Below the pieces are notes generated by a model. The model saw only the letters and a program-made list of their open reading frames with translations, made no database searches and had not been told where the DNA came from. Source: Haliclystus octoradiatus (taxonomy: Eukaryota > Cnidaria > Staurozoa > Stauromedusae > Haliclystidae). From it: a stretch of 64,000 bases of DNA. The stretch spans positions 9,568,243-9,632,242 of the forward strand of contig OU744449.1 in NCBI GenBank assembly GCA_916610825.1. The letters are read 5' to 3'. The first letter of the stretch is position 1; every line of letters starts with the position of its first letter. Made by a program: the position numbers and the translations under genes. Positions 1-13,800 of this stretch are shown piece by piece.

Positions 1-199
1 TTTGTTGAAAATATTGGATCTTCATTTTTTATCCCTATTAAATCCTATTAACTGTAATAGTAGGCTAACAACTATCTAGGCTAATGCTCCCTTGGTTTGC
101 CAGCCTTGAAGAATATCCAGCTATCATTTTCAATTGTGATTGTGAAGCTACATGAAATTTCAATTGAAAAATATAAATCTCAAAACCTATGCATCTTAC

Positions 200-3100
200 C
201 TAGATTGCGCCGTTTTCTTTCTGCAAAATGACCTAATGCATCGTCCAAAGTTGCAGCACGGTTTTGCGGAGTCATTTCCTTGGATATCCGGGAAAATTCT
301 GTGAGAAACGACCAAAGACGTTCTGTTCCTTCGCCGTCTGTCAACCCAAATCCATCTAGGCGACGTGGACTATACTTGAGCTGAATAAAAGAAGATTGAA
401 AGAAATTACAATATGAAACAGAAGAATGACACTTTCAACATCATGTCATTATCATTATCATCAGCAGCCTCAGCATGTTCATGCATTCCAAACACCACAC
501 ATCTGTAATAGCATAATTATATACCTGACCATCATTTATACCTGACAGGGAAGAACATGACCATATACATGCAGTGCAGGAAGAGCCAACTTAACATTTT
601 TTAACAAATTTTCTTCTTTGATAGCCTGGAATATGACAGTCGGTAGAAGTTTCACGTATGATAGAGTTTTAAAGGATGACAAGAAACTGCATGGACAAAT
701 CAAACCTTCAGATGCTTGTAAAGCAGGCAAGCAACATCATACATGAATCTGGGCTTGATGGATGGCCTTTGAACTTCTTCCAGAAACTTTGTTAAGGCAT
801 AAACAGCAAAACCAATTCTAAGGAATATATTTATAAAATTCAATTTGATGCGTTTAAAAATGCAATAAACAATGTACTGTTACTGCCTGAAATAACAAAC
901 TTACTTTTCTCCAGCTCTACAGCTAAAAAAACGCTTTGGATAGTCATGGCGACAGACACTTCCTAGAACACCTTTCTCGTCTAGCTTCATGTTTCGTCCC
1001 TTTGCTCTTATACTGCTCTCTACTTCCCCAGCATGAAAGTTGTTACAGTCCTTAAGATGATAACAAAAATGATAACACAAGGAAGGAGTAAGACAATATT
1101 TACATGTATTCAACCTAAAACTAACATATCTCACAGACCTTAACTTTTGTAATTGCTGATTTGCTCAATGTTGTTACATGCTTCTCAACAAAATCATCAA
1201 CAACTTCTTGGGAAACAAAGAAACGGTTTTTTGAAAGACTTTCTTCAATCTGACTATGCTGTCCGCGGTGCTTTCTAACCAAACCAAAGCAGCCATCAAA
1301 ACACTCAATGACAGTGCCTGACTCCTTAAAACATAAATTCAAACATCCAATATATAGAGAAATGTATTGCTGTAGAGCATGGCATGCCTATAATACTTTA
1401 TCTGGAAATAAAGTCAAAGACTAGACGTTGTCTCCATAATACATTATCTAAGGGTTTGCAATAATTATTCAACATATTATATCAACCCATATATATATAT
1501 AGAAATACAAATTATATAATTGAAAATAGTCAAAGATCAGACATTTTTACAATCAGACAGACATTTTGTTACTATTTTCAATTAAGGAATGAAGACAAAT
1601 AATAAATATATTTTATATATATTTATTCATTTATTTAATTAAACAAAAATTGCAAATTAAAATGTTGCTTTACACAAGAAAGATGAAATCAAAACAATAA
1701 AACGCATGAGTCACTGTTCAGTTCCAGTAAATCAGCATTTACAATCTAAGACCAAGAAATATGTGGTTCATAAAAGTGAAAGTCTATGAAAAGCTCACCA
1801 ACAGCTCATAAAACATTCACAAGAGTAGGATTTACTCACCCTAGGACAAGCTGGACAACGTTTTCCATTATCAAGGTCAGCACCTTCATGCACAGGGTAT
1901 TTTGTGAGCTGGCGCCATGACCTATCAAAATACAATACATTTTGTGGAAAATTAATTTAATTTTGTTAGATGAGTTTGATATTTAGAGCTTGAAGAAAAG
2001 TTTATCATTGTGAAGAAGACTAGAAACTGATACATTCTGTCAGCAGCTGGAGGTATCTTCCAATAAGAACCTTCCAATGGAGGAACTTATGAGCCTGTCT
2101 GGAATAGCTTGTAAACTAAAACAGACTAGTACTTTCTACATTTAAGCAAAATCAAATAATTATAACATACCGATATGCAGGAAAGCAAGTGATGACTATT
2201 TTATAAATATCTTTAACCTAAAATGAAGAGATACCACCCGTCAGTCTACACTCTATGTATGACTCTACAGGTATCAGGTACATCAGAAATAAACAATTTG
2301 ATTTGATGAAATAATTCAGTTTTAACACTCAATATTCATGTTACTTGCATATAAAGGTGTCCAAGGAGAGAACTTCAAGGCAATCGCATCGCAATACTTT
2401 TGCATTGAAACTTGGCATTCAAAATGCATCAAAAAAAGGTCCTCCATAAAATTCAATGAAAAACATGTATTGGGGTTGGTTGGACTGCCAGGCCAATAGC
2501 TTGCCAGCATCAATAGCTTTGCATCTCCATGACAAGAGCAGGAATGAAGCACAAATTTTTTTTGAAAACCTGTATTCCACAAAGATAATGGGAGGTATAT
2601 AAAATTTAGTTGGGTATCAGAAGCAGAACAATGAATCAATATACATTAAATTATAGTATAAAGCATAGCCTTACCTTGATCATTGATAAAAACCATTTCT
2701 TTTCGTTTTTTATAGCATTTACTACTATGGCCAAGATGATCTGGCATATGAATTTCACCCAAAATTTCCAATGGAACATACATACCATTCTAAATTGAGG
2801 AAGGATATAAATCAGACATTAAGGGGTTGCATTCCAGACTTGCAGTGTGCACAATAACAAACACTTTTGTTAACATTTTTGTCACATCCAGTTTGAAGCT
2901 GTTACCAGTTTATAAGGTATCCTGCACATTCACATGTGACGCTAACTTGCATTGGTTTACAATATGAAATATTCAAGTCATGGTTAGGCCTAATGATGAT
3001 GTCTTCAATATAAACATGTCAATCTATCTTACTGCTTCACAATCAATATCATTGAGCCTCTATTTGAGATTGGGAAATAAAATAGTAATCACTTACTTTG

Positions 3101-4544
3101 AAATGTTCAACTTGATGATGGAATAAATGAGGACTGTGACTGACCTTAATGCATCGCATACAATACAATTGGATGGGACAACATGTAACGCAGCGCACAG
3201 CATTTTCAATTATGGCAATGTTACATGACTGGCAAAATGTTCTATCTTTAAATTGAAGAGATTCTGCAGTAGGCCTGCAATGCACTAGATCTGGCATCAG
3301 TGCGGACCATGCCAATGATCTGGTATTTCTCCGATCAATATGTTTTCTTTTTCTTGCAGTGAGCAGAGGAGGAGTATTGATGATGGTATTGCTAGGCTCG
3401 TCATCCAAAGCAAGACCTTGATCAGATGAAGTATCATCAGTGAAAGAGGTTTCAGGAGATGCTGGCCTTAGTCCTTTAACAGCATTATTCTTTAAAGGAA
3501 GTCGCCTAATCAGAAATATCAAACACATTTCAATATCTTTCAATATTTTGCCAGTCATTTTGTTTTATATGGTGGCATGTATGGTATGTCCTCAGGGTCC
3601 GAGAAAAGGTTTTACCTTCCAGAATCCCAAGTTTTCACTAAATTTTTCTTCAGGATAATAACAGGAGGCTATATACCTGGGTGCATTGTCGCGCCCGTGA
3701 TATTCTGAATTTTCAAGGAGGTTTAGTACCAATCTAAGAACAATGCATGGGAATATATCCCAGTTCACTAACATAAAATGCATGGGTGGGCAATAAAACT
3801 TGTGTCCAAATGATTTTCGAAAATAATGGCTATAGTCATATTATGCCAGTCTGCAGAAGAGGGAAGTTTTCACCGACATCTCGGGTGCGCAACAGCAAAT
3901 ACTTTTTTGACGTTTGACCTAAAATATCTAAATATCGTTGAATCTCGCGTGCACCCATTGCCAATAATCTGCAGACTGGGTCATATGTTCATCATGAAAT
4001 ATTGAAAACCTATAGAAAAATAATCGAATAAGGTACTGAAGTGGACACACTCCAGTACTGACACAGTACTACTGAGTAAATTTTAAAGTGAAACGAGGTA
4101 ATACACTCTGACAAGTGATGTTCAACAGTTTTACAGTGGAAGGACCAGAATCAGAATGAAGATAACGTGTTGTGATGAATTAATTCCAGCACCATTTCAG
4201 TACTAAATACAATTCCAGTATGCGTTATAAATCAAGCAGGCCTACTAGTTTTTTGTAATGATTCAGTTCCAACTTCCACAGAGTGTTTTTAGATTAGGGC
4301 AGCAGGCTGCAGGCTGCAGCCTACCTCCTACATTAATCAAAGAATGTCAAAGAATGACAACAAGAGCATCATAGTTCAAAAGTCAACCCGAACATGATAG
4401 AGATATACAAATACACAAGATAAGCCTAAGCTAGCTTGCGTTCAATCCATCTACATAGGCCTACCGTTTGCAGAAGCGACCCGATGGGTTAATTGAAAGG
4501 ATCTTCTTCCTTTTCGAACTTTTCAATTTCAAAACTTCCTTCAT
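200..4544 (-). CDS. KDZ-type transposase-like gene, 3' end beyond window
   Basis: Eleven exons on the minus strand join in frame: 4544-4465 (ATG), 3505-3097, 2789-2675, 2569-2349, 2217-2171, 1921-1840, 1324-1139, 1050-905, 817-706, 625-542 and 380-200, about 554 residues; the last visible exon ends in a donor, so more lies to the left. A cysteine/histidine cluster (CQSC..CVTC..CMRC..HLFHH, about residues 118-160) matches the CxC clusters of KDZ transposases. It is followed by LGH, HSCSCHG, SYWPGSP and CPACP, then the three conserved acidic motifs: FDGCFGLVRK, MYDVACLLYKHLK and TDGEGTERLWSFL, with CRHD, GEKIGFAV and PALHVYGH between them. All introns are GT-AG except the one after 2349, which needs a GC donor to keep frame. 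No terminal inverted repeats were recognised and no frame is broken, so a domesticated host gene is possible. Known from the family: these are DNA-transposon transposases. Inferred: function here. Start is the first ATG upstream of a donor that joins in phase. Confidence 0.88.
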
Positions 4545-5510
4545 TTATTTTTCTTTCCACAGTACTTGATACAAAAAACAGACAGAAAAATACTACCCAA
4601 TTTAGGATTATTATACAGCACAAGCATCCAATGCATACAGCACTTTATTTAAACATCACAAGCATTATTATTGTATAATAGCCTACTAAAACTAGCCAGC
4701 TAAGCCAGAAGCCCAGAATAATGAGAACTAGTATTTTCCCGCGCAACTTGCAGGCCTTATGGATTATGACGTCTATATGATGACGTATTTAAAGTAGGTA
4801 AATTTACCTATTCTCATTGACTTTGCCATATGATTACGACACTGTTTTCATCTGATATACTAGTGTGAATTATGAGGGCAACGGGTGATTTGTGCTAAAA
4901 ATGAGTAACTTAAAATCTCAAATGAGCCTCCTCTCTGTAGAAGGCTACAGGATTAATCATACACCATTGAGCAAAATTTTTATCGTTCATTAGTATTGAA
5001 TAACTAAAAAGCCATGATATAATTTGTAATGTAATTTGCAAAGCTGTCCACCTGATTCATCGACACTCCCATTGAACATATAAAATCTTTTTTAATATTT
5101 CATCTTTTAACCTGTTACAAAATTAATCTGAATTGATTCATTATCTACACTGAGATCTATGCAAGGATCCAATAATAATAATGATAACATTATTCATGCA
5201 AAAATCATCAATTTGAAAAAAAAATAAATGTTCTATAAAATATTAAGCCCTTCTCTGAGTCTTTGCTAATAATTCATTATCAGGTCATAAACTAGAACAT
5301 TAATGAAAAATCGCCTTTATGAATTGATAATGAGTCCATAAACCAAGTAATCTAGTATCTTTTTTCACCGGATTGGCTAGTTAGTTGGTTAATATTTTGG
5401 ATTGTGTGTGGCCCTTCTTGATGCCAGCCAACATATAGTACTTCTGCCATGGATTGAACTAAAGACAATGTGGGCCGGGTCCAATGCCCTAGCTACAAAT
5501 TGCCACAAAT
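4545..5510. other. Intergenic or intronic stretch upstream of the KDZ gene
   Basis: No coding exon could be supported here on either strand. Close to the KDZ start there are two TGACGT half sites (4767-4773 and 4781-4787) resembling cAMP-response elements, which could belong to the KDZ promoter; this is only a motif match. MutL-type ATPase motifs were looked for by eye on the plus strand and not found. Confidence 0.4.
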
Positions 5511-5520
5511 ACTTAAATTT

Positions 5521-6032
5521 CATGTTCATGGACTGAGTTCACAAGTGTTGTTTAATTGTTCTCCAAGTTAGAAAACAAAAATTTCATGTTCATGGACTGA
5601 GTTCACAAGTGTTGTTTAATTGTTCTCCAAGTTAGAAAACAAAAATTTCATGTTCATGGACTGAGTTCACAAGTGTTGTTTAATTGTTCTCCAAGTTAGA
5701 AAACAAAAATTTCATGTTCATGGACTGAGTTCACAAGTGTTGTTTAATTGTTCTCCAAGTTAGAAAACAAAAATTTCATGTTCATGGACTGAGTTCACAA
5801 GTGTTGTTTAATTGTTCTCCAAGTTAGAAAACAAAAATTTCATGTTCATGGACTGAGTTCACAAGTGTTGTTTAATTGTTCTCCAAGTTAGAAAACAAAA
5901 ATTTCATGTTCATGGACTGAGTTCACAAGTGTTGTTTAATTGTTCTCCAAGTTAGAAAACAAAAATTTCATGTTCATGGACTGAGTTCACAAGTGTTGTT
6001 TAATTGTTCTCCAAGTTAGAAAACAAAAATTT
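5521..6032. repeat. 64-bp minisatellite, 8 copies
   Basis: A tandem array with an exact period of 64 bases. Units start with CATGTTCATGGACTGAG at 5521, 5585, 5649, 5713, 5777, 5841, 5905 and 5969 and end near 6032. All eight look identical by eye, which implies recent expansion or strong homogenisation. The unit contains GTTCATGGAC, a near match to the GTTCATGAAC palindrome of the foldback family elsewhere in the window. Confidence 0.97.
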
Positions 6033-6696
6033 GCAATTGTCCTGATTAGGATTTGCTTTTATTTCTTGTTCTGATTAGCCAGTAGCCATTTTGACATCTT
6101 CAACATCTAATGATCATCTGGAGGCAAAGAGAGAAAGGGTAAATAGACATTTTTATTCTTTACTGTTCATACTCTATTTTGATAAATAAATTGAGGTATT
6201 TAATATTCTAAAATATGACATTGTAATTGAACGTAATTCTGAAATTTGATTGGCTTGTCCATGTGTTTCGAAATCCTAGGATAAACATGTATGACAATTG
6301 TCATTGAAATTTGACGTTGTAATGGCTCCAAGCTGAAAAATGATATAGAAAGCTACTGTACTACGACGTATAATTGAGCAAAAGATGTCCCTATGATAAA
6401 ATGTATACATTATACCATACATAGTCATCATTATAATAGTGTCATAATCTGACATTCATTTAGCGATTAATATCACACTTGCTAAGTATAATGTTGCCAA
6501 TCTGTTAATTTAATATTTTAAAACTTCTAAAATGAGATGCACGGCCTTACTATAATCATCATTAGTATAATTGCAGGCTATTGAACTAGAATTCCTGCTT
6601 ATAATTACCAATTAGTCCATATTGTCCTTGAAAGGATTAGGCACAATTCCCTGGGGAGTTTAACTATGACTAAACATGTGTATTTGTAGGCAACAT

Positions 6697-9600
6697 TCTC
6701 TGCAAAAAACAGTGCATGACTTCATGAACAGTTCACGAACATCTGATCTTTTTTCGCAGGGGATTGAATATGGTCTTCAATATTGCATTATGTATTTAAC
6801 TGTTGTGTTGGGTTTTGCTTGTTCTTGGAATACTTATATGATCTACTCTGTATTGTTATGATGAATTGAGATATTCTCACAACAACGCAATCATTTTCAT
6901 TCATTACGGCGTATATGAAGGTAACTATATTACTACGATTTTTACTATCTGTTAATTCTGCAATTTTTTCATTCTGTAGTCTCATTCAGCCATGCATAAC
7001 AGTAGCCCTTCGTATGAACCTCCCAGAAAAAGGCAATCTTTGCTTGTGAGTATTTTCGATATATTATTTCTATCAGAATTATTTCATATTGTACTTGAAT
7101 GTCTGTTATCTATTTAGAAATGATACTTTTGCATTGACTATTATTAAAATCAGTATTTGTATCCACTCAATTAGTGAACTGTAGCATTACAATAATAATA
7201 GAAGGAAGGAACAACTTTGAAATTGATACACATCTATAGCATACCTATAAATACAAAGTATGTGTGTCTGTGTTTCCACTGTTTTCTCAGTCAGTTTTCA
7301 AGTAAGATGTTTGAGTTAGATATCATTATAATCATGGTTTTCCAGTCGTGGTTCATACATCCTTCGATTTTTTAATTTCGATTTCTGTTTCTCACAACGA
7401 AAGGAATTTTACTGTTTCAATTATGTAACTTTTATGACTTTCATTTTTAATATCACCCCTGGAAAGAAATCCATGAGCTCATGAACAGTTCATGGACAGT
7501 TCATGAACCATTAGGTAATTTTACGTTTGTGAACTTATAGACTTTTTTTCGCATGGGAAATTACACTAGGTGTCGCATTCAAAAAACCTATCCACTTGGT
7601 TGGATTATTGATCATTGCTTGTAACCGCTTATTCAAATTAGCCAGAAACGCAATTGACTCATTGCTAGTACACCTTAAACAATGATTGTTCTATTTTTAA
7701 TATTAATTAGGCTTTTCCGCTTTTCTGACTTCTCCCAAGGTTTTATGCATTATAACCATAGAAGGCTTGAAAATTATTTTATTTGTTTCAATTTGTTTGT
7801 TTAATCAAATTTAGACACCATTGAGAGTAACTCGGACAGATTCACATGTGTATAAGAACAGTTATATCCCTCTTGAAATTAACTCAATTACAATGGATAT
7901 TGATTTAGAGAAAATGAGAGATTCATCAACTCAAAGTCAAACGCAATGGTAAGGTGGCTGCATTTATTTTGATAACGATAGATGAAATATGAATCAGACT
8001 TTCTCTTTTTACAGACTTTAGAGTCTGCTCCTGTGAAAATTTCCATGAAAATTCGGCCATTTAACATCCACGAACTGTTCATGAAATGTGTAATAAGTCT
8101 CATCATGAAGAGTTCATAGAGAGTTTTTGACCAGTTCATGAAAAGTTTGTGAGCAGTTCATGAAAGACAGCTGTTGCTGCACTGTAAGAAAGCCGGGGTA
8201 CACCACAGGCCACGCGAGTTGAGCTCAGCATGTGAGAAAGAAATGCAACAATTATTTTTCTGTTTTTGGGAATGTTAGAGATTGTTTCATTACTTGAAAT
8301 AACATAGTCTGAAGTACACTAATATTATTTATAGTGTGGCGTATTTTTTAATCAAAATATATTTGAATGCTTTGTTCTTTGCACTGAAACACTTTGAAAC
8401 TTCTAGTTTTCTATCAAGTAAAATGACAATTTTTAATGCAAAACAAATGCAAAATAATTCTTTAAGATATTATTTGCTGATATACTGTCTTCGTAAGATC
8501 ATAAAATGTTCAAGTACATTTTAAATGTTATAATTATTCATGAAATATTGGTCACAAATCTGCAAAACATGCATGCATCATAATCGTCTTGCAATCATAA
8601 ATACACCTGAATATAAACAAATTGTTGAACTAAAACATGTTTACCTTTAGAAAGCAATGAATTTTCCATTTAAACAACTCAAACATACATTGGAAAGAGT
8701 CAAGACATACTTGAAGGATAATTAGCTTTAAAATTCGTTTTATAATGAATTCTGATGATGTCTTCGAAGATCGAACTAAAAATCGCCACAATAATGAAAC
8801 GAAGTGCTGTCTTCTCCGGCTTGAAAATACATTATTTCGATAAAGATACGACAATAACAGAATGACTGGCAGTATATCTATGAACAATTTGATGTAACTT
8901 TTATTCTGTTTATGAAATGTTTACTATTATTTATAATTAAAAGCTCATTGATCCCAACACCATTTTGTTTACAACATGCTTCGAAGTAAAATTTAATATT
9001 TTCTCTAATTTTATCAGATTATGGCAGAGTCAAGTGAGAAAAGGTTCCCGTGCAAGCTGGAGCTCTATTGGTTCATATTAACAAAATAATTCTGAAGGGA
9101 AGTCCCTGATCGATTGTTTCCGAAGCAATTGAGTGACGCGCATTTCGAAAACAAATATACTTGTGGACGGTGTGTCGTTCGGGGGTTGATGAAAACGAGC
9201 ATACTTGTTGACGGCGGCATAAGTGTTGAGGTTTCGCCTTTCTGGACCCTAAGCATCCGTAAGAGTGTTTAGTTAACATCGACGTACCTTCATCTATATT
9301 TGTAATTTATTGCACACCCAATCATCTTTCTTAGAATCATTCAGTTGTCTTCATTTGGTCATGAACTGTTTATTAATGGTTCATGAACTATTTGTTAAGT
9401 GTTCATGAGCTGTTCATAAAGTGTCCATGAACAAATTATCAACATTTCATGAATAGTTTATGATGTTTATTCACTTGGTTCATGAATCAAGTAATTTTCC
9501 GCAGGATTGATTATAAAATATGTGCCCTTTACTTTGAGTTCATAAAATGAATTGCAGGAGAACGGCTGTTGTTAGCTATATTACAAAATAAAACTAACTA

Positions 9601-10812
9601 TTTTCTCTTAAATATGTCACACTTTCAAACAGTAGTATTTGAATTCTTTCCTTTGTTGCAGCTCAATCGAAGAAGAAAAAGTTAATTTTATTGGCCAACT
9701 CACAGATCCTTACAAATGTATGTTAGTCAGATATGGGAAAGAAATTCATGTTGTTAATGCTTACAGGTACGCAAAAGGTTAAACAGAACAATTATTATAC
9801 AAGTAATATAAATCATTCAGATATATATATATAATAATGTAATGGATTCAAAGGCTATTTATTGTTTTTGAGCCTCAGCTTTTGTCTTTCGTCTTTGGTC
9901 TTTGTGTTATAAGTACAGTAATATAGGAAATGAGCTAATATTGTTTACTTAAATATTAATGCTTTTATTGAATCCTTTTGTGTGTTCAAGGATGAATTCC
10001 TTTTCTGTATAAGCAACATTCCATACACCAAGCAATCAAATCTGTTTTTACAATGACATCATTCATTAATCGAGTTGTCAGATTTTTGGTGTTTGCCAAC
10101 TGCAGATCTCTTTCACTACTTTGTTCATTGATTCAAAGTTTATGAGGGAAAATAAAATGTTATCAAGGTCTGAGTTCAGTTATTATATGATATTTTCAAG
10201 GTTACAAGAAATCTCAATATTCGAGAGGATGCTGGCCAATCAAAGAATATCAATAGATCAATTATTTGAACCAATAAAACTTGATAAAACGTAAGTTTTT
10301 GGAAATAGAGAATTCAACAGAAATTTTATCTCACCTTATCAAATAATTTAGGAAAGCATATCCAATGGCAGAGCTCTTAGATTCCATAAAAAGCTCTGCT
10401 TTACCCCCAAAAAAATTATTTTATGAACTGTTTATCAAAAAATCCAACACTTTTGGCTATTTGATGTTCACAAACTGATTTTGCATGGGTAGCCCCCCGA
10501 GCCTTGCCAAACGAGACCAAGCAGCCATGAAGTATATTGAATTTGATCATGTTTGACTCTGATTTATAATGCCTGGGATGCTGGATCTGTAATTGGCATT
10601 CAATTCACAATCCCATAGAAATAGAAGATTATAACTGTAGGTGCATTCCCCTTTAAAAACAGTTCATGATAAATAGGCTACTGTATTCGACTTTCATGAA
10701 CTGTTTATAAGATGCTTATGAGAAGTTATGAATGTTTGTAAAGTTAATGAACTATTCATGAATGTTTGTGAAATTCATAAACTGTTCATGAGCTCAGTGC
10801 GTTTTTTCACAT
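6697..10812. repeat. Foldback GTTCATGAAC elements in PMS1 introns (5 copies)
   Basis: Five copies or fragments of the palindromic family lie at about 6697-6762, 7455-7557, 8030-8166, 9357-9505 and 10643-10812. Each consists of TTCATGAAC and its variants in both orientations. The better ones end in a CTGCAAAAAACAG-like left terminus and a TTTTTTCGCAGGGG-like right terminus (clearest at 6697-6762). They are diverged from each other, suggesting different ages. Confidence 0.8.
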
Positions 10813-13800
10813 TTATAGGATGGACTGTGACTGCTTCACTATTTTATATGATAGTGTTTTATTCACAGGAACATTCCAAATGATATTTGGAGTGTCTTTG
10901 CATGGTTGTCATTTGAGCATCGATCAGAAGATTTATCAAGGTACTTTGATGAATATATCTCAATATAATGAAATTCAATGAACTGTTTTTTTAAACTGGA
11001 TAATGAAACAGTGTACTCGCTATAGATTATTTTTGAGTGGAAAAATCTTAGTTTTTAAGATTGTTTATATTCCCTATTCACACCCCTGCTAAAAAATTGT
11101 TGAGTCTACAAACAGTTCATGAACTTTTAAAACACTTTTTGAACTGTTCATGAACACCTTTTAAACGGTATATGAACAGTTCATGAACTTTTGAAACTAT
11201 TTTGAACTGTTTATGAACACCTTTTTAACAGTTCATGAACAGTTCATGAACTTTTCAAACTATTTTGAACTGTTCATGAAACCTTTTTAACAGTTCATGA
11301 ACTTCTCAAACTTTAGTGACCTGTTCATGAACACCTTATAACACTACGAACGCAAAGTGAGTAAAAATCGCGTAAAAATCACGCAAAAATCGCGTAAAAA
11401 CGATCGCGTAAAAACCGCGTACAAAGCACCGAATTTACGCGGTTTTCATCGAGTAGAAATCACGTAAAAACTGGGTAATACATGGATGTATTTCGTGTAA
11501 AAGTCAGGTAGAAAACGAACATTAATATAAGGTGATAATCGCGTAAATATCAAGTTAAAATTGGGTGTTAATGAGTTGAGAATCGTGTAAAATGTAGTAC
11601 TATTCTAAATAGAGTATCCTCCAATTATTTGTCCCTTTTCAATCTTACTTGTTCAAATAAAGATTGAAATTTACAAGAAGAAAGAATGAAAGAAGAAATA
11701 ACGAAGACTTCGATCTATGAAACAAGTTCTGACATTCAAGGATGTAATATACAATACAATTACATTATGTATACAGTTACTATCGTTTAGTTTACATATA
11801 ATAGATACAATACAATTTAATTATCACTCAAGGTAGACAGAAAGACAAGCGATTTAATTAAGAGACTTAGCATTGCACGTCTTTTATCGCTTTTAAAATA
11901 CTTATATGTGAAGTAGTACTGTATAACCTTTGTAAATTTATTAAGCTTTTATTGTCGGATAACTTTTCAAAGAGCTTCAATTCAAAACGTGTCCACTGTC
12001 CAGCTTTATAAGTGCTAATATATGCCGTCATAATCCATAGCCTTCTCCTAACAAGGAAGCGAATTACAAATTAATTAACTACATCTGCACATCATGCATG
12101 TGTGTGGTCGATATAAAAGATTGACTTCAAAACTTTACCTGATGTTGTATGTTGTTTGTTGCAATTCTTCTAAACTTCTAATGTTTTCTAAGAAATGATA
12201 TAAAGGACGACCAAACGATAAACATAAACATAATATTGTTTGCACATGTCCGATATCATTGATTCAGTATTTCATAATATTCATATTAATTATTTGCGTT
12301 ATGCAAATATTTGTAATTGACAACAACAACACTTCACCTGTGAATCTCGTGACTATGAGTATTGACAATCTTTCATTTCATATCAAATATAGTAAAGTGC
12401 TAAAAATGAAAATCAATAAACACATTTCAGATTACGGAGGTACAGTCCTCTATAATCTCTTCAAAAACTCTGTAGTTTCAAAGCTACAAGCGCTTACCTT
12501 TAAATTAAACAATCCAATGAATTACACATTTTGGTTTCACTTTACATTTTGCATAAAAACAAGAAATTCAAAGGACCGATTAATAAAATGTCATAAATTT
12601 GTAGGATTCAATAAACAAGGCAAGCAATAGTACAGTAAATGAAAATATAAATATTTCCCAAGGCTCTATCCAATTTAATAATTAATATATCATACCTTAT
12701 TAATTAATATCGTTCTTTTCCTCTCTTGAAGATAATAACTTTACCTATAAAAAGTAGATTAACAGTCTGAAAAATACGGCGGTAAATGATTTAGCGATAA
12801 GAATTCGTAACGTCTTAACAAAGTTTACTCACCGCTAAATTGTTTTATAGCATCAATAATATAATGTAGCTTTCGTTGATGCTGTATGCTCCTACTCAAC
12901 AACCATTCAAAATAAAAACGAAGACGGAAGAAAGATTTTCACTGATGTTATTGGCAACCAGTTTTGACGAAACCACGTTCGATTTTCGTGCTGAAGGCAT
13001 AGCTGAAGTACTTGAACGTTTATATTTTTATAAGTGTCTTTATAATCATAAATAAATAAATACAGTGTAGCAGGATAGACACTCAAAATATAATGAAATT
13101 AAACTAACAGTATTTAGAGAAGAGGGAAGTATCCTTTTGTTTAAAACTTAACCAAATTAAGATATGTAATGAAATACATGGAATTTTAAGTTCTTCCGTC
13201 AGGTCATTCAATTATTAATGTTTTTAATAATTATTATCAATATTCTACGTGATTTTTACGTGATTATGTTTTGATTCAAAAATCTAAAATTTTATTTACT
13301 TGAATTTTACGCGATGCAATTACTTTTACGCTATTTTTACGCGATTCGTAACTTTTCATTTTTACTTTTTTACGCGATTTTTACGTGATGGAACCGAATT
13401 TACGTGACGTTAACACGACATCTACGCAATATTTACGCGATTTAACGTTCATAGTGTAAACTAGAGTTGAAGCAATTATTTTGAAGTCAATTGGTTCTGC
13501 CAATCATTGGTGCCAATTTTTACCAAGTGGAAAATAATCGACATTGATAAATCAACCACTTTGTCAATCGTTTAACCAATTGTTTTCAGACGATGAAATT
13601 TAAGATTAAATTTCTTTGTTTGAAAATTCATTAGTTAAATGTTTTGATATCTAAAGTCAAAAGTTGATATCGCTCGGTACAGTTGCTCTGTTTGTTTTGT
13701 TTACATCGTTTTGTAATTCAAAACATAATTCAAAACGTTCGAGTTGTGCCACTTGACACCTTCTATTGTTATAGAGTGAAAAAGGTCAGCACATTAGCGT

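Noticed and set aside
5521-6032. CRISPR-like repeat array
   Set aside because: The units are directly adjacent with no spacers, and the genome is animal; it is a minisatellite.
9025-9280. Codon-like stretch resembling a zinc-finger domain
   Set aside because: The plus-strand reading is interrupted by stops and no splice sites frame it; the minus-strand frames show nothing known.
12259-12630. 123-codon frame inside the CACTA-like element
   Set aside because: Very AT-rich, low-complexity protein without motifs, splice context or similarity; likely chance.
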